From JBGPIK01 sp041484845 (GTDB lineage Bacteria; Desulfobacterota; Binatia; UBA9968): a DNA stretch of 25,621 bases. Under the pieces are notes generated by a model. It saw only the letters and a list, made by a program, of their open reading frames with translations. It was not told the DNA's origin and did no database searches. The DNA lies in assembly GCA_041484845.1 (NCBI GenBank), contig JBGPIK010000047.1, positions 1 through 25,621 of the forward strand. The letters are read 5' to 3'. Positions 6,900 through 12,589 of this stretch are shown one piece after another. Within the stretch, counting starts at the first letter, position 1, and each line of letters starts with the position of its first letter. The position numbers and the translations under genes were made by a program.

Positions 6900-7832
6900 A
6901 TGCTACGCATCGCCGTCCCAGACCTGGTTTCGAACTCTTATTTTCCTATCATCGCGGCAGTTGAATTAGGTTTCTTTAAAGCCGAGGGGTTCGAGGCCTC
7001 GGTTGACTTATTATTCCCCGTACCGAAGACTTTTGAGGCACTGCGAGACGGGCAATTGGATTTTGTTGTCGGTTCGGCACACGCGACATTATTGGCATTT
7101 CCTAACTGGAACGGAGCGAAATTGCTTTGTGCCATCGGACGCCATACCTACTGGTTTCTTGTCGTCCGCAGCGACCTCAATGCCAAGCGCGGCGATCTGA
7201 GCGTCGTTAAGGGCCTGCGTATCGGCGCCGCTCCCGGCGTAGATCTGAGCCTCAAGCGACTATTGATTGATGGAGGCATCGACCCAGACAAAAACAATGT
7301 CCAAATCATGCCCATTCCCGGCGCGGCTGGACCCAATGTTTCCTTCGGTCTCTCTGCGGCGAAGGCCCTTGAAGACGGCAAGCTTGACGCCTTTTGGGCC
7401 AACGGTATGGGCTGTGAAGTCGCCCTGCACCGCGGTGTCGGCACGATGGTTCTCGACGTGCGTCGCGGCGACGGGCCGGCGCCGGCGCGCCATTATACGT
7501 TTTCGGCGCTGGTCACAACCGAAAAGAGAATTAAGGAAGCGCCCGAATCGGCAACCGCAGCCATTCGCGCCGTCATGAAGGCGCACAAAGCGCTGCGTGA
7601 CGATGTGAGCCGCGCGACAGCAGTCGGCAACAAACGGTTTCCGCCGTCGGAAGCGGATCTCATCGCGGAGTTGGTGCGGCGCGATCTTCCTTACTACGAT
7701 CCCCGGATCCGCGAGCAGACCGTACAAGATATGAACCGTTTTGCGCAGGATATCGGTTTGCTCTCGGGCCCGGTGAGCTACGGTAACGTGGTCGCTACGC
7801 AGTTCAGCCACCTATGGGAGGAAAACGTTTAG
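6900..7832 (+). CDS. THI5/NMT1-like solute-binding protein without signal peptide
   Basis: The 310-residue protein begins directly with the mature fold (LRIAVPDLVSNSYFPIIAAVELGFFKAEGFEASVDLLF), then DGQLDFVVGSAHATLLAF and VVKGLRIGAAPGVDLSLKRLL, the standard NMT1/THI5/SsuA periplasmic-binding pattern. A GAGGAGAT site precedes ATG 6900, so the start is well supported and a missed signal sequence is unlikely. Family members bind pyrimidine precursors, sulfonates, taurine or similar small molecules for ABC import, but no permease or ATPase lies in the window. A cytoplasmic ligand-binding role is possible. It follows the GlcG-like and cupin genes. Fold is firm, ligand unknown. Confidence 0.85.
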   Translation: MLRIAVPDLVSNSYFPIIAAVELGFFKAEGFEASVDLLFPVPKTFEALRDGQLDFVVGSAHATLLAFPNWNGAKLLCAIGRHTYWFLVVRSDLNAKRGDLSVVKGLRIGAAPGVDLSLKRLLIDGGIDPDKNNVQIMPIPGAAGPNVSFGLSAAKALEDGKLDAFWANGMGCEVALHRGVGTMVLDVRRGDGPAPARHYTFSALVTTEKRIKEAPESATAAIRAVMKAHKALRDDVSRATAVGNKRFPPSEADLIAELVRRDLPYYDPRIREQTVQDMNRFAQDIGLLSGPVSYGNVVATQFSHLWEENV

Positions 7833-7924
7833 CGGGGAACATCCCAGGCGAATAACTGCCGCGCCACAAAACGATGACACTCTACCGATCAAAAGGCGAG
7901 GCCGGGGGAGCGATACACCAAGCA

Positions 7925-8010
7925 TGGTTCAACGTTCAATGTTTCAGGTTCAACGCTTGAAATCTTCCGACCTTGAGCCTTGAACTTTGAACATTGAACT
8001 TTACGTTCTC
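7925..8010. repeat. Cluster of TTCAA/TTGAA motifs with a 10-bp inverted repeat
   Basis: Between the THI5-like gene and the radical SAM fragment, GTTCAA/TTGAAC motifs occur repeatedly on both strands. GTTCAATGTT (7934-7943) and AACATTGAAC (7990-7999) form a perfect inverted repeat with a 46-nt spacer. The motif is the one found tandemly at 6840-6875. It may be an intergenic repeat family or a long stem ending the upstream transcript. Confidence 0.6.
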
Positions 8011-8047
8011 CTAGGGCTCGCCCTTTGATCGTTCCGATGGGTGAAGA

Positions 8048-8178
8048 ATGAAACCCAAGATCCTGCTCGTTAATCCGCCGATTTGCGATTTCTCGGCTTA
8101 CGATTTTTGATCGAAACCTTACGGGATGCTCCGCGTCGCAGGATATCTGCGCGCGCAAGCCGAGTTCCTACTCTTCGC
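8048..8178 (+). pseudogene. B12-binding radical SAM protein, N-terminal fragment
   Basis: From ATG 8048 the frame reads KPKILLVNPPICDFSAYDF, a TGA at 8108-8110, then SKPYGMLRVAGYLRAQAEF. This is the characteristic start of B12-binding-domain radical SAM proteins (ILLVNPP...YG-LRVAGYLR). The in-frame TGA stands where relatives commonly have Trp. Similarity fades after about 8178. The fragment cannot be functional. The matching remainder of such a gene begins at about 13339 on the same strand, about 5.2 kb downstream, so an insertion or replacement is likely. Confidence 0.72.
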
Positions 8179-8508
8179 GGTCAGCCTCCAGACGAGAGAG
8201 GGGCTGCTGTACAGGTCGGCGCTCCGGAAAGCCTGTGTGATGAATCCGGGATATGCCAAGGACTACACGGGGCACGAGTTCAGGATCGATTCAATGAGAT
8301 CGTGAGCAAGCGCTATGCGGACGCTGGACCCGTTGCACTGCTGGGCAATCTTGTCGGCGGTTTGCCGAAACTATCAAACGGTCAGATCGATATTGCCCTC
8401 GCGTTGAAGCACGTCAGCATGGAGATGTCCCTCTGGAACAAGGCGAGCGGCAATCAGGTGCTGAACGAAGCGAATTTGAAAGCGGTCCTATGGACGATGT
8501 TCAAGTAG
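8179..8508 (+). pseudogene. C-terminal remnant of an unidentified protein, frameshifted
   Basis: Two adjoining frames read as one protein if a single base is restored near 8281: LYRSALRKACVMNPGYAKDY with TGHEF, then DRFNEIVSKRYADAGPVALL, GNLVGGLPKLSNGQIDIALA and finally NEANLKAVLWTMFK before TAG. The composition is that of a genuine folded protein on both sides of the shift, but I do not recognise the family. No start is visible because the segment joins straight onto the radical SAM fragment, so it is both truncated at its 5' end and frameshifted. The stop is followed by nested inverted repeats. Confidence 0.5.
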
Positions 8509-8515
8509 TGAACGA

Positions 8516-8596
8516 TTTCCCGGCGTGACGACGGGCTGTCCACCCGACTCCACTCCGTTCACCGACGATGAACGGAGTTTCGTTCGCGCCGGGAAA
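8516..8596. terminator. Nested inverted repeats, terminator-like
   Basis: An inner hairpin ACTCCGTTCA (8552-8561), loop CCGACGA, TGAACGGAGT (8569-8578) is perfect over 10 bp and followed by TTCGTTCG. It is enclosed by a second perfect 10-bp pair, TTTCCCGGCG (8516-8525) and CGCCGGGAAA (8587-8596). It begins 8 nt after the remnant's stop codon. It could terminate transcription or be a mobile palindromic repeat; the U-tract is poor. Confidence 0.5.
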
Positions 8597-8602
8597 ATTA
8601 AT

Positions 8603-8665
8603 TCCAGCTCTAGGCGTTTGGCATCGCCAATGCTCCGCTTAAGCGCAGCGGGGTTGAGCTGGAGT
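8603..8665. repeat. Imperfect hairpin next to the nested repeat
   Basis: CCAGCTC and GAGCTGG bracket about 60 nt that contain a further pair around CCGCTTAAGCG/AGCGG. The size and bulged form resemble attC-type or REP-type hairpins, but no RYYYAAC/GTTRRRY ends are present. The surrounding 8509-8780 stretch holds no convincing gene. Confidence 0.35.
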
Positions 8666-8780
8666 AGCGGGGAGCGGCGTTCGACGTGTCCGAAGGTCAA
8701 TTCGGCATATGCCTGCCGAACCCGTTTCACCGGCAAGCCGCCAGGCCGACGTCGCTTCCGCTTTTCTTTGATTGAACGCG

Positions 8781-9071
8781 ATGAAGGCAAACGAACTTCT
8801 CACTCGCAGCACCACGGTTGGCGATCAGATGGTGACACTATTTTCGGCGGACGGAACGAGATGGTTCTCAGATCCACGGGAGGCTTTGAGCTGCGAAAGA
8901 AGACGGCGAGAAATTATGCAGGACCTTGCACGGAAACTGCACCACGGGACGAATCTTCAAGCCGACCGCCGCCGAGGCAAAAACCGTTCGGATTCTGAGA
9001 TGTCCAGGGTGAAGCCGCTCGCCCCGACTTCCTCAACGGAGTGCATAAGCGCCAAAGTGACGGCCACATAA
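8781..9071 (+). CDS. Small hypothetical protein
   Basis: From ATG 8781 the frame gives 96 residues. The first 55 (MKANELLTRSTTVGDQMVTL, then FSADGTRWFSDPREALSCERRRREIMQDLARK) look like a compact domain followed by a basic helix, whereas the last 40 are low in hydrophobic residues and look like read-through. No family is recognised and the ribosome-binding site is poor, with TTG 8772 an alternative start. It lies inside the accessory island. It may be a degraded gene. Confidence 0.4.
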   Translation: MKANELLTRSTTVGDQMVTLFSADGTRWFSDPREALSCERRRREIMQDLARKLHHGTNLQADRRRGKNRSDSEMSRVKPLAPTSSTECISAKVTAT

Positions 9072-9206
9072 CTAATCGCCCTTGGCTTGTTGTAATGCAC
9101 ACTGCGCATGAGGTAGAAGGCAGAAGAACACCTACCGCATGGACAACAGGAGGAATCCGATGAAAACCCGCCTAGCCTCAATGGCATTTGCAGCCCTCTT
9201 GCTTTT

Positions 9207-9863
9207 ATGAGCGCGGTCTCTTTTGCTGGTGAATTGGAAGACGGTTCCGCAGCATACAAGCGTGGTGATTATAAAACTGCGCTTGCGATGTTTACCAGCG
9301 CAGCAGACAAAGGCGATGCGGGGGCGCAAGCCATGCTCGGCGTGATGTATGCCGACGGGCAAGGCGTTCCGCAGGACTTCAAACAGGCAACGTTGTGGTA
9401 TCGAAAGGCAGCGGAGCAAGGACTTGCGAAGGCGCAACACAATCTCGGCGTGATGTATGCCAACGGGAAGGGTGTTCCCCAGGACTATAGCCAAGCCGTG
9501 TCTTGGCATCGAAAGGCAGCGGAGCAAGGACTTGCGAATGCGCAAAGTCAGCTTGGCTTTATGTACTACCACGGGAAGGGTGTTCCGCAGGACTACAACC
9601 AGGCAGCGTTGTGGTATCGAAAGGCAGCGGAGCAAGGACTTGCTGAAGAGCAAGGCATGCTCGGCGCGATGTATGCCGACGGGCAGGGTGTTACCCGGGA
9701 CTATGTCGAAGCGCACAAATGGTTCAATATTGCTGTGGCATATTCGTCTGACAAAGCAGTTAGAGACATAGCGACAAAAGGCAGAGACATTGCCGCAGAG
9801 AAGATGACGCCAGCCCAGCTTGCGGAAGCCCAAAAACGCGCAAATGAGTGGAAAAAGAAATAA
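9207..9863 (+). CDS. Sel1-repeat (SLR/TPR-like) protein, frameshifted in its signal peptide
   Basis: The 218-residue frame contains four near-identical 36-residue Sel1 units (about residues 38-180), each of the form AQ-LGVMYA-GKGVPQDY-QA--W-RKAAEQG, and ends with the usual MTPAQLAEAQKRANEW helix. SLR proteins are scaffolds, frequently periplasmic. A strong AGGAGG (9148-9153) precedes an ATG at 9160 whose frame encodes MKTRLASMAFAALLLL, a signal-peptide start, but stops at TGA overlapping ATG 9207 by four bases (ATGA). Restoring one base would join it to SAVSFAGELEDG as a normal exported protein. As it stands, expression would need re-initiation at 9207 and the product would lack most of its signal peptide. 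Confidence 0.85.
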   Translation: MSAVSFAGELEDGSAAYKRGDYKTALAMFTSAADKGDAGAQAMLGVMYADGQGVPQDFKQATLWYRKAAEQGLAKAQHNLGVMYANGKGVPQDYSQAVSWHRKAAEQGLANAQSQLGFMYYHGKGVPQDYNQAALWYRKAAEQGLAEEQGMLGAMYADGQGVTRDYVEAHKWFNIAVAYSSDKAVRDIATKGRDIAAEKMTPAQLAEAQKRANEWKKK

Positions 9864-9927
9864 CGGTGTCTGCCTCGAAGCGAGCGATTTCATCGCTAGG
9901 TGCGACACAGAGGATTTTCGTTAGTGA
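9860..9927 (+). repeat. attC-like imperfect hairpin after the Sel1 gene
   Basis: AAATAAC (containing the gene's stop codon) is followed by the arm GGTGTCTGCC, an inner pair AGCGA/TCGCT, the arm GGTGCGACAC and then, after ATTTTC, GTTAGTG. The bulged stem, its place at the very end of a gene and the GTTAG core fit an integron recombination site loosely; R'' is not a good consensus match. It could be an ordinary gene-end hairpin. Confidence 0.35.
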
Positions 9928-9936
9928 TAGAAGCTG
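9918..9936. repeat. 19-bp direct repeat, copy 1
   Basis: TTCGTTAGTGATAGAAGCT occurs here and again at 10793-10811, about 875 bp away and identical. Both copies lie between small genes of the island, each overlapping a GTTAGTG core. They mark equivalent positions in two gene units and suggest a common origin. Confidence 0.75.
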
Positions 9937-9995
9937 ATAACTGTTTGACGCTACGATGGCACTCGAATCGTTTTCTAGGGTTTTTCTTTTGTAAG

Positions 9996-10017
9996 ATGCT
10001 GACCAGCATAATCGCTA
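9996..10017. repeat. 22-bp leader repeat with palindrome, copy 1
   Basis: ATGCTGACCAGCAT plus AATCGCTA is identical to 11362-11383. The first part is a palindrome (ATGCTG, 2-nt centre, CAGCAT). It ends 14 nt before the start of the coiled-coil gene. Shared leader sequence ahead of two unrelated genes suggests an operator or a common cassette end. Confidence 0.75.
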
Positions 10018-10031
10018 TTAGGAGGATTGAA

Positions 10032-10322
10032 ATGATGGAACAAATCGGGTCGCCGGAATCGAAGGAATTGCAGGCGAAGATAAACGCGAGCGATCCTGAG
10101 ATTCAACAATACATTGTGGCACTCAAGGCCGAAAACGCGAAGCTTCATAAGCGTATTATCAAGCTTGAGGTGCAAAATCTCTCTGCGGACAACCGAGCCT
10201 TTGCGCTTGAGCAACATCTTAAAGAACAACAACATGTTCAATCTCCTTCTTTGGCTGAGGTAAAATCATTGGATAATTTAGCCGATAAATTGGCAAACTC
10301 GTTGGGTAACAAAATTTTATAG
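10032..10322 (+). CDS. Small coiled-coil hypothetical protein
   Basis: ATG 10032 is preferred because AGGAGG at 10020-10025 precedes it by 6 nt; the frame opens further upstream but crosses the leader repeat. The 96-residue product is hydrophilic and helical. The centre (VALKAENAKLHKRIIKLEVQ, about residues 24-45) has Leu/Ile heptad spacing of a coiled coil, and the C terminus ends in LDNLADKLANSLGNKIL. No signal peptide or family is recognised. It is followed after 16 nt by the 60-residue gene, probably as a two-gene unit. This small gene pair lies in a locally AT-richer stretch than its surroundings, which suggests acquisition. Confidence 0.7.
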   Translation: MMEQIGSPESKELQAKINASDPEIQQYIVALKAENAKLHKRIIKLEVQNLSADNRAFALEQHLKEQQHVQSPSLAEVKSLDNLADKLANSLGNKIL

Positions 10323-10338
10323 CCACAAGGAGAAAGCA

Positions 10339-10521
10339 ATGTCATATATTCAGGCGAAGCAATGTTTTGACGAAAACCGTGCTCTTATAAATTCGCAATC
10401 TGCCCCGCTTGCTTACAATCTCAACACTGGACTTTCTAACCTTGCCGATGCTTTGGAATCTGATCTTTCCCAAGTGAAGAACTTGTTATCTCGGATTCTC
10501 CAAGCCCTGGAGCGGCGATGA
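10339..10521 (+). CDS. 60-residue hypothetical protein
   Basis: The frame starts at ATG 10339 behind AAGGAGAAAG, a strong ribosome-binding site, and ends at TGA 10521. The product (MSYIQAKQCFDENRALINSQ onward, ending ILQALERR) is a soluble helical peptide with alternating Leu pairs (LSNLADALESDLSQVKNLL), so it may pair with the coiled-coil protein encoded 16 nt upstream. The preceding protein contains the related phrase LDNLADKLANSL, so the two products may share a helical motif. Nothing else can be assigned. Good signal and tight spacing make it likely real. Confidence 0.65.
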   Translation: MSYIQAKQCFDENRALINSQSAPLAYNLNTGLSNLADALESDLSQVKNLLSRILQALERR

Positions 10522-10644
10522 CCGCTATGGTCTGATTAGCCGTCAGGTATAAGCTGAGAATTTTTTGCATGAGATTTTTTCATTCTCCATTCTACCTGCC
10601 GGACTAATTATTTCGCGCCCTGTGTAGTTGTCGAGCATAAGACC

Positions 10645-10698
10645 TCCTAACTTTAGGCTTGAGTCGGACGCTTCGCCTCGCTCAGCTGGGCGTTACGC
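10645..10698 (+). repeat. attC-like hairpin, compact
   Basis: TCCTAAC (10645-10651), 5-nt spacer TTTAG, arm GCTTGAG (10657-10663), loop, arm GCTCAGC (10680-10686, pairs with one bulge), then GTTACGC (10692-10698). Outer boxes differ from RYYYAAC and GTTRRRY by one base each. The box plus spacer, CCTAACTTTAG, is the same as in the hairpin at 2621. Size (54 bp) and order fit a short attC. Confidence 0.5.
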
Positions 10699-10715
10699 CG
10701 ACATCTAATGCAACC

Positions 10716-10781
10716 GCGGAAGCTCGCGCCGGCTCAGAAGCGCCGTCACCCGCCAGTGTGCTTATATGCCGGTCAGTGTTT
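10716..10781. repeat. 66-nt dispersed repeat, copy A
   Basis: This stretch (starting GCGGAAGCTCGCGCCGGCTC, ending GCCGGTCAGTGTTT) is repeated with about one difference in six bases at 11288-11354. It is GC-rich and partly self-complementary. Both copies are intergenic and lie in the last part of, or just after, an attC-like element. Confidence 0.7.
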
Positions 10782-10792
10782 GCTACTTCCGT

Positions 10793-10811
10793 TTCGTTAG
10801 TGATAGAAGCT
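10793..10811. repeat. 19-bp direct repeat, copy 2
   Basis: Identical to 9918-9936. It lies 7 nt ahead of the R''-like box of the next attC-like hairpin. Confidence 0.75.
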
Positions 10812-10818
10812 CCGCAAT

Positions 10819-10880
10819 GCCTAACACATCGCTCAGCCGAACTGCGCAGACAACGCGCGGTCGGCTGAGCCTGAAGGCAT
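10819..10880 (+). repeat. attC-like hairpin with perfect inner stem
   Basis: GCCTAAC (10819-10825, matches RYYYAAC), spacer ACATC, perfect 10-bp arms GCTCAGCCGA (10831-10840) and TCGGCTGAGC (10861-10870) around a 20-nt loop, then CTGAAGGCAT. ATGCCT at 10817-10822 pairs with AGGCAT at 10875-10880. The R' GTT core is absent, so the site would be a decayed attC or an ordinary strong hairpin. Confidence 0.45.
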
Positions 10881-10923
10881 GAAGAAGAAATCCGCGCATC
10901 TCTCAACAACAAAAGGACAATCC

Positions 10924-11244
10924 ATGACCATCCATCGCCTACTAATCGCTATCTCAGTTGCCGCTTTGCTCAGTGCGTGTGCTACTGTCAAAGAAACGTA
11001 TTCATCCGATGGCCGTAAGGCATACACCTTGAATTGCAGCGGCACTGCTCGGGGTTGGGACAAGTGCTATGCAGCTGCCGGCGAGCTGTGCAAAGAGTCC
11101 GGCTATGACATCCTCGACCGCAGCAGCGAAGATGCGTCTTTTGCTGCTGTCGGCGGCAGCGTCAGCAGTAGCGGCGGCAGCATCGGTGGTTCATCTGTGA
11201 AGACGAACGAGCGATCAATGCTCATTGCGTGCAAGCGCAAGTAA
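10924..11244 (+). CDS. Small secreted lipoprotein
   Basis: ATG 10924 is chosen over the earlier in-frame start because AAAGGA lies about 8 nt ahead and the product then begins with a proper lipoprotein signal: MTIHRLLIAISVAALLSAC, with lipobox L-S-A-C and Cys19 as the lipidated residue. The mature part of about 88 residues contains YTLNCSGTARGWDKCYAAAG and GYDILDRSS, then a Gly/Ser-rich linker and a C-terminal IACKRK; its four cysteines may form disulfides. Without Asp after the Cys, it should be sorted to the outer membrane. Similar little lipoproteins are frequent in environmental integron cassettes. Function unknown. Confidence 0.8.
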   Translation: MTIHRLLIAISVAALLSACATVKETYSSDGRKAYTLNCSGTARGWDKCYAAAGELCKESGYDILDRSSEDASFAAVGGSVSSSGGSIGGSSVKTNERSMLIACKRK

Positions 11245-11249
11245 GCGAC

Positions 11250-11354
11250 GCCCAACCCATCATTCCACCGGACCTGCGCAAAAAGCCGCGCAAGCTCGCG
11301 CTGGCTATCAAAGCGCCGTCACTCGCCAGTGCGCTGCTATGCCGGTCGGTGTTT
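11250..11354 (+). repeat. attC-like element with 66-nt repeat, copy B
   Basis: GCCCAAC (11250-11256, matches RYYYAAC) with spacer CCATC and arm ATTCCACCGGACCTGCGC has the look of the left half of integron attC sites. It starts 6 nt after the lipoprotein stop. The right half is not the complement; instead the 66-nt repeat (11288-11354) follows, ending in GCCGGTCGGTG, which pairs only partly with CCACCGG. It is likely a chimeric or decayed site. Confidence 0.45.
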
Positions 11355-11361
11355 ATGTATT

Positions 11362-11383
11362 ATGCTGACCAGCATAATCGCTA
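11362..11383. repeat. 22-bp leader repeat with palindrome, copy 2
   Basis: Identical to 9996-10017. In this copy the palindrome extends to TTATGCTGACCAGCATAA (11360-11377). It ends 12 nt before the start of the HEPN-like gene. Confidence 0.75.
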
Positions 11384-11395
11384 GGGGTAAGCGAA

Positions 11396-12004
11396 ATGGC
11401 GGACAAAGAAGTCGACTGGGACAGCGTTCATCGTACGAATTTCGAATCGGCTGCATTCTGGGACGTGCATTGGATCTCAAAGGCGCGGGACCTTTACGAA
11501 ACGGCACGGAAACTCGAGCCGGACATTATTCGAGTCTGGGAAAGTTATCGATCTCGGGCGAAACGAGAGCCGGGGTCATTAAAGGCGGATCACTATCAAG
11601 GTCCATATTTCATGCTCTTGGCCTATGCAACAGAGAATCTACTGAAGGCTGCAGCCGTCGCGCGGGACGGAGCTCGCTATAAGCGCGAATTCCGAACTAC
11701 GTTGAAATTTCCCCAAGAGCTCAAGGGCCATGACCTAGTATGGCTTGCGAAATTTGTGGACCTTGCGTTTACGCTTGAGGAAGAAGATCTACTTCGCCGG
11801 CTAACCCGGAGTGCAATTTGGTATGGACGATATCCTGTCCCGCTGGATTACAAAGATATGTCCGGCAATAAACAATTCTCGGATGGAGATGAATACTCCC
11901 TTAGTTGGTTCGGAGTAAATGACATTGAGCGCCTGAATACCTTTATCAACACCCTTCCGAGTCGGCTGCGCCTGTATGAGCGGTATTGGGACCATACCGC
12001 CTGA
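11396..12004 (+). CDS. HEPN-like hypothetical protein
   Basis: The 202-residue helical protein has the segment DHYQGPYFMLLAYATENLLK at about residues 65-84, then a basic loop (ARYKREFRTTLKFPQELKGH) and GHDLVWLAKFVDLAF. This order (a helix with ATENLLKA, a gap and a helix starting HDL) resembles HEPN-type domains of stand-alone hypothetical proteins. HEPN proteins are often RNases in toxin-antitoxin or defence systems, but the RX4-6H catalytic motif is not clearly present, so activity is uncertain. There is no signal peptide. It starts 12 nt after the repeated palindrome and has no obvious antitoxin partner. Family call is tentative. Confidence 0.6.
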   Translation: MADKEVDWDSVHRTNFESAAFWDVHWISKARDLYETARKLEPDIIRVWESYRSRAKREPGSLKADHYQGPYFMLLAYATENLLKAAAVARDGARYKREFRTTLKFPQELKGHDLVWLAKFVDLAFTLEEEDLLRRLTRSAIWYGRYPVPLDYKDMSGNKQFSDGDEYSLSWFGVNDIERLNTFINTLPSRLRLYERYWDHTA

Positions 12005-12009
12005 GCAGT

Positions 12010-12055
12010 CGCAATTACCGACGCCGCTGCGCTTTGCCAGCGCGCCGCTTGTTAA
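12010..12055. repeat. Hairpin between convergent genes, attC-like or bidirectional terminator
   Basis: AATTA, then CCGACGCCGCTGCGC, loop TTTGCC, AGCGCGCCGCTT and GTTAATT form an imperfect palindrome between the plus-strand HEPN-like gene and the minus-strand DUF4124 gene. The arms resemble the inner L boxes of attC sites, but the left outer box lacks AAC. Bidirectional termination is the simpler reading. Confidence 0.4.
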
Positions 12056-12057
12056 TT

Positions 12058-12495
12058 TTACTTGCTTAAGCGAAACCCGTCGCCTACCGAGTAACTACCA
12101 ATGACGTTTTTATCCTTTGCATCATAGACAACGACCCGACTGGTTATGGAGTTGGCTCCTTCTGACTTTTGATAATACCGCAGTACGGTCCAAAGAGCAT
12201 CGTTCTTACTTTCATTAGACAGTTTGTCGAACACTGGCCCGATTGACACAGAAATAATACGGACACTAAACCAGAGCTGCGGACCGGCCCGTCGGACGAT
12301 TTTCGCGGCTAATAAGCCATCTACGCTTACCTGCTGTTCACCTGGAGGTTTGGCGAGTTCCTCTAACTCCGTGGGTTGGCGCGGTTCATTGCTAAAGTGG
12401 GTAACGCCCTTTTCGTCGGTCCACTGTTTCATCTGTGCGAAAACGGGAGTGGTCGAGGCCACGAGAAAAATAAGCGCTAGCAAGGTTGTCTTCAT
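12058..12495 (-). CDS. Secreted DUF4124-domain protein
   Basis: The 145-residue protein has a typical signal peptide, MKTTLLALIFLVASTTPVFA before QMKQWTDEKGVTHFSNEP, the DUF4124 signature (K-W-D-x-G-V-THFS), which follows directly after the cleavage site. The remainder contains a mixed alpha/beta region ending VGDGFRLSK without known motifs. DUF4124 proteins are periplasmic, of unknown function, common in proteobacteria. GAGAGG precedes the ATG at 12495 on the minus strand. It is 94 nt downstream of another minus-strand gene and may share its transcript. Domain call is firm; function unknown. Confidence 0.85.
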   Translation of the reverse strand: MKTTLLALIFLVASTTPVFAQMKQWTDEKGVTHFSNEPRQPTELEELAKPPGEQQVSVDGLLAAKIVRRAGPQLWFSVRIISVSIGPVFDKLSNESKNDALWTVLRYYQKSEGANSITSRVVVYDAKDKNVIGSYSVGDGFRLSK

Positions 12496-12589
12496 GGTGG
12501 GCCTCTCTTCGCGGAGCCTTGGGGCTCTATAACACCGGCGTGGCCGGGGAACAAGGGTCTTTCACCGCTTGTCGTCGTGGCGCTTTTTG

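Larger units (their letters stand above)
10522..10923. other. Repeat-rich intergenic region of the island
   Basis: About 400 bp without a gene. In order it holds an attC-like hairpin (10645-10698), the first copy of a 66-nt repeat (10716-10781), the second 19-bp repeat (10793-10811) and a second attC-like hairpin (10819-10880). Its make-up suggests two successive cassette ends with the gene between them lost. Confidence 0.55.

Noticed and set aside
7260..7811. 183-codon minus-strand frame inside the THI5-like gene
   Set aside because: Arg/His/Cys-rich composition typical of antisense to a GC-rich gene, and no ribosome-binding site.
8488..8790. 100-codon minus-strand frame across the nested hairpins
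   Set aside because: It runs through palindromes, is basic and low in hydrophobics, and has no good start; treated as non-coding.
9300..9720. Regular 108-bp direct repeats that could suggest a CRISPR or tandem array
   Set aside because: They are in frame, keep coding sense and correspond to four 36-residue Sel1 units of one protein.
9132..9908. 258-codon minus-strand frame over the Sel1 gene
   Set aside because: It is the antisense shadow of the repeats; its residues are repetitive and Cys/Leu/Arg-rich, with no start signal.
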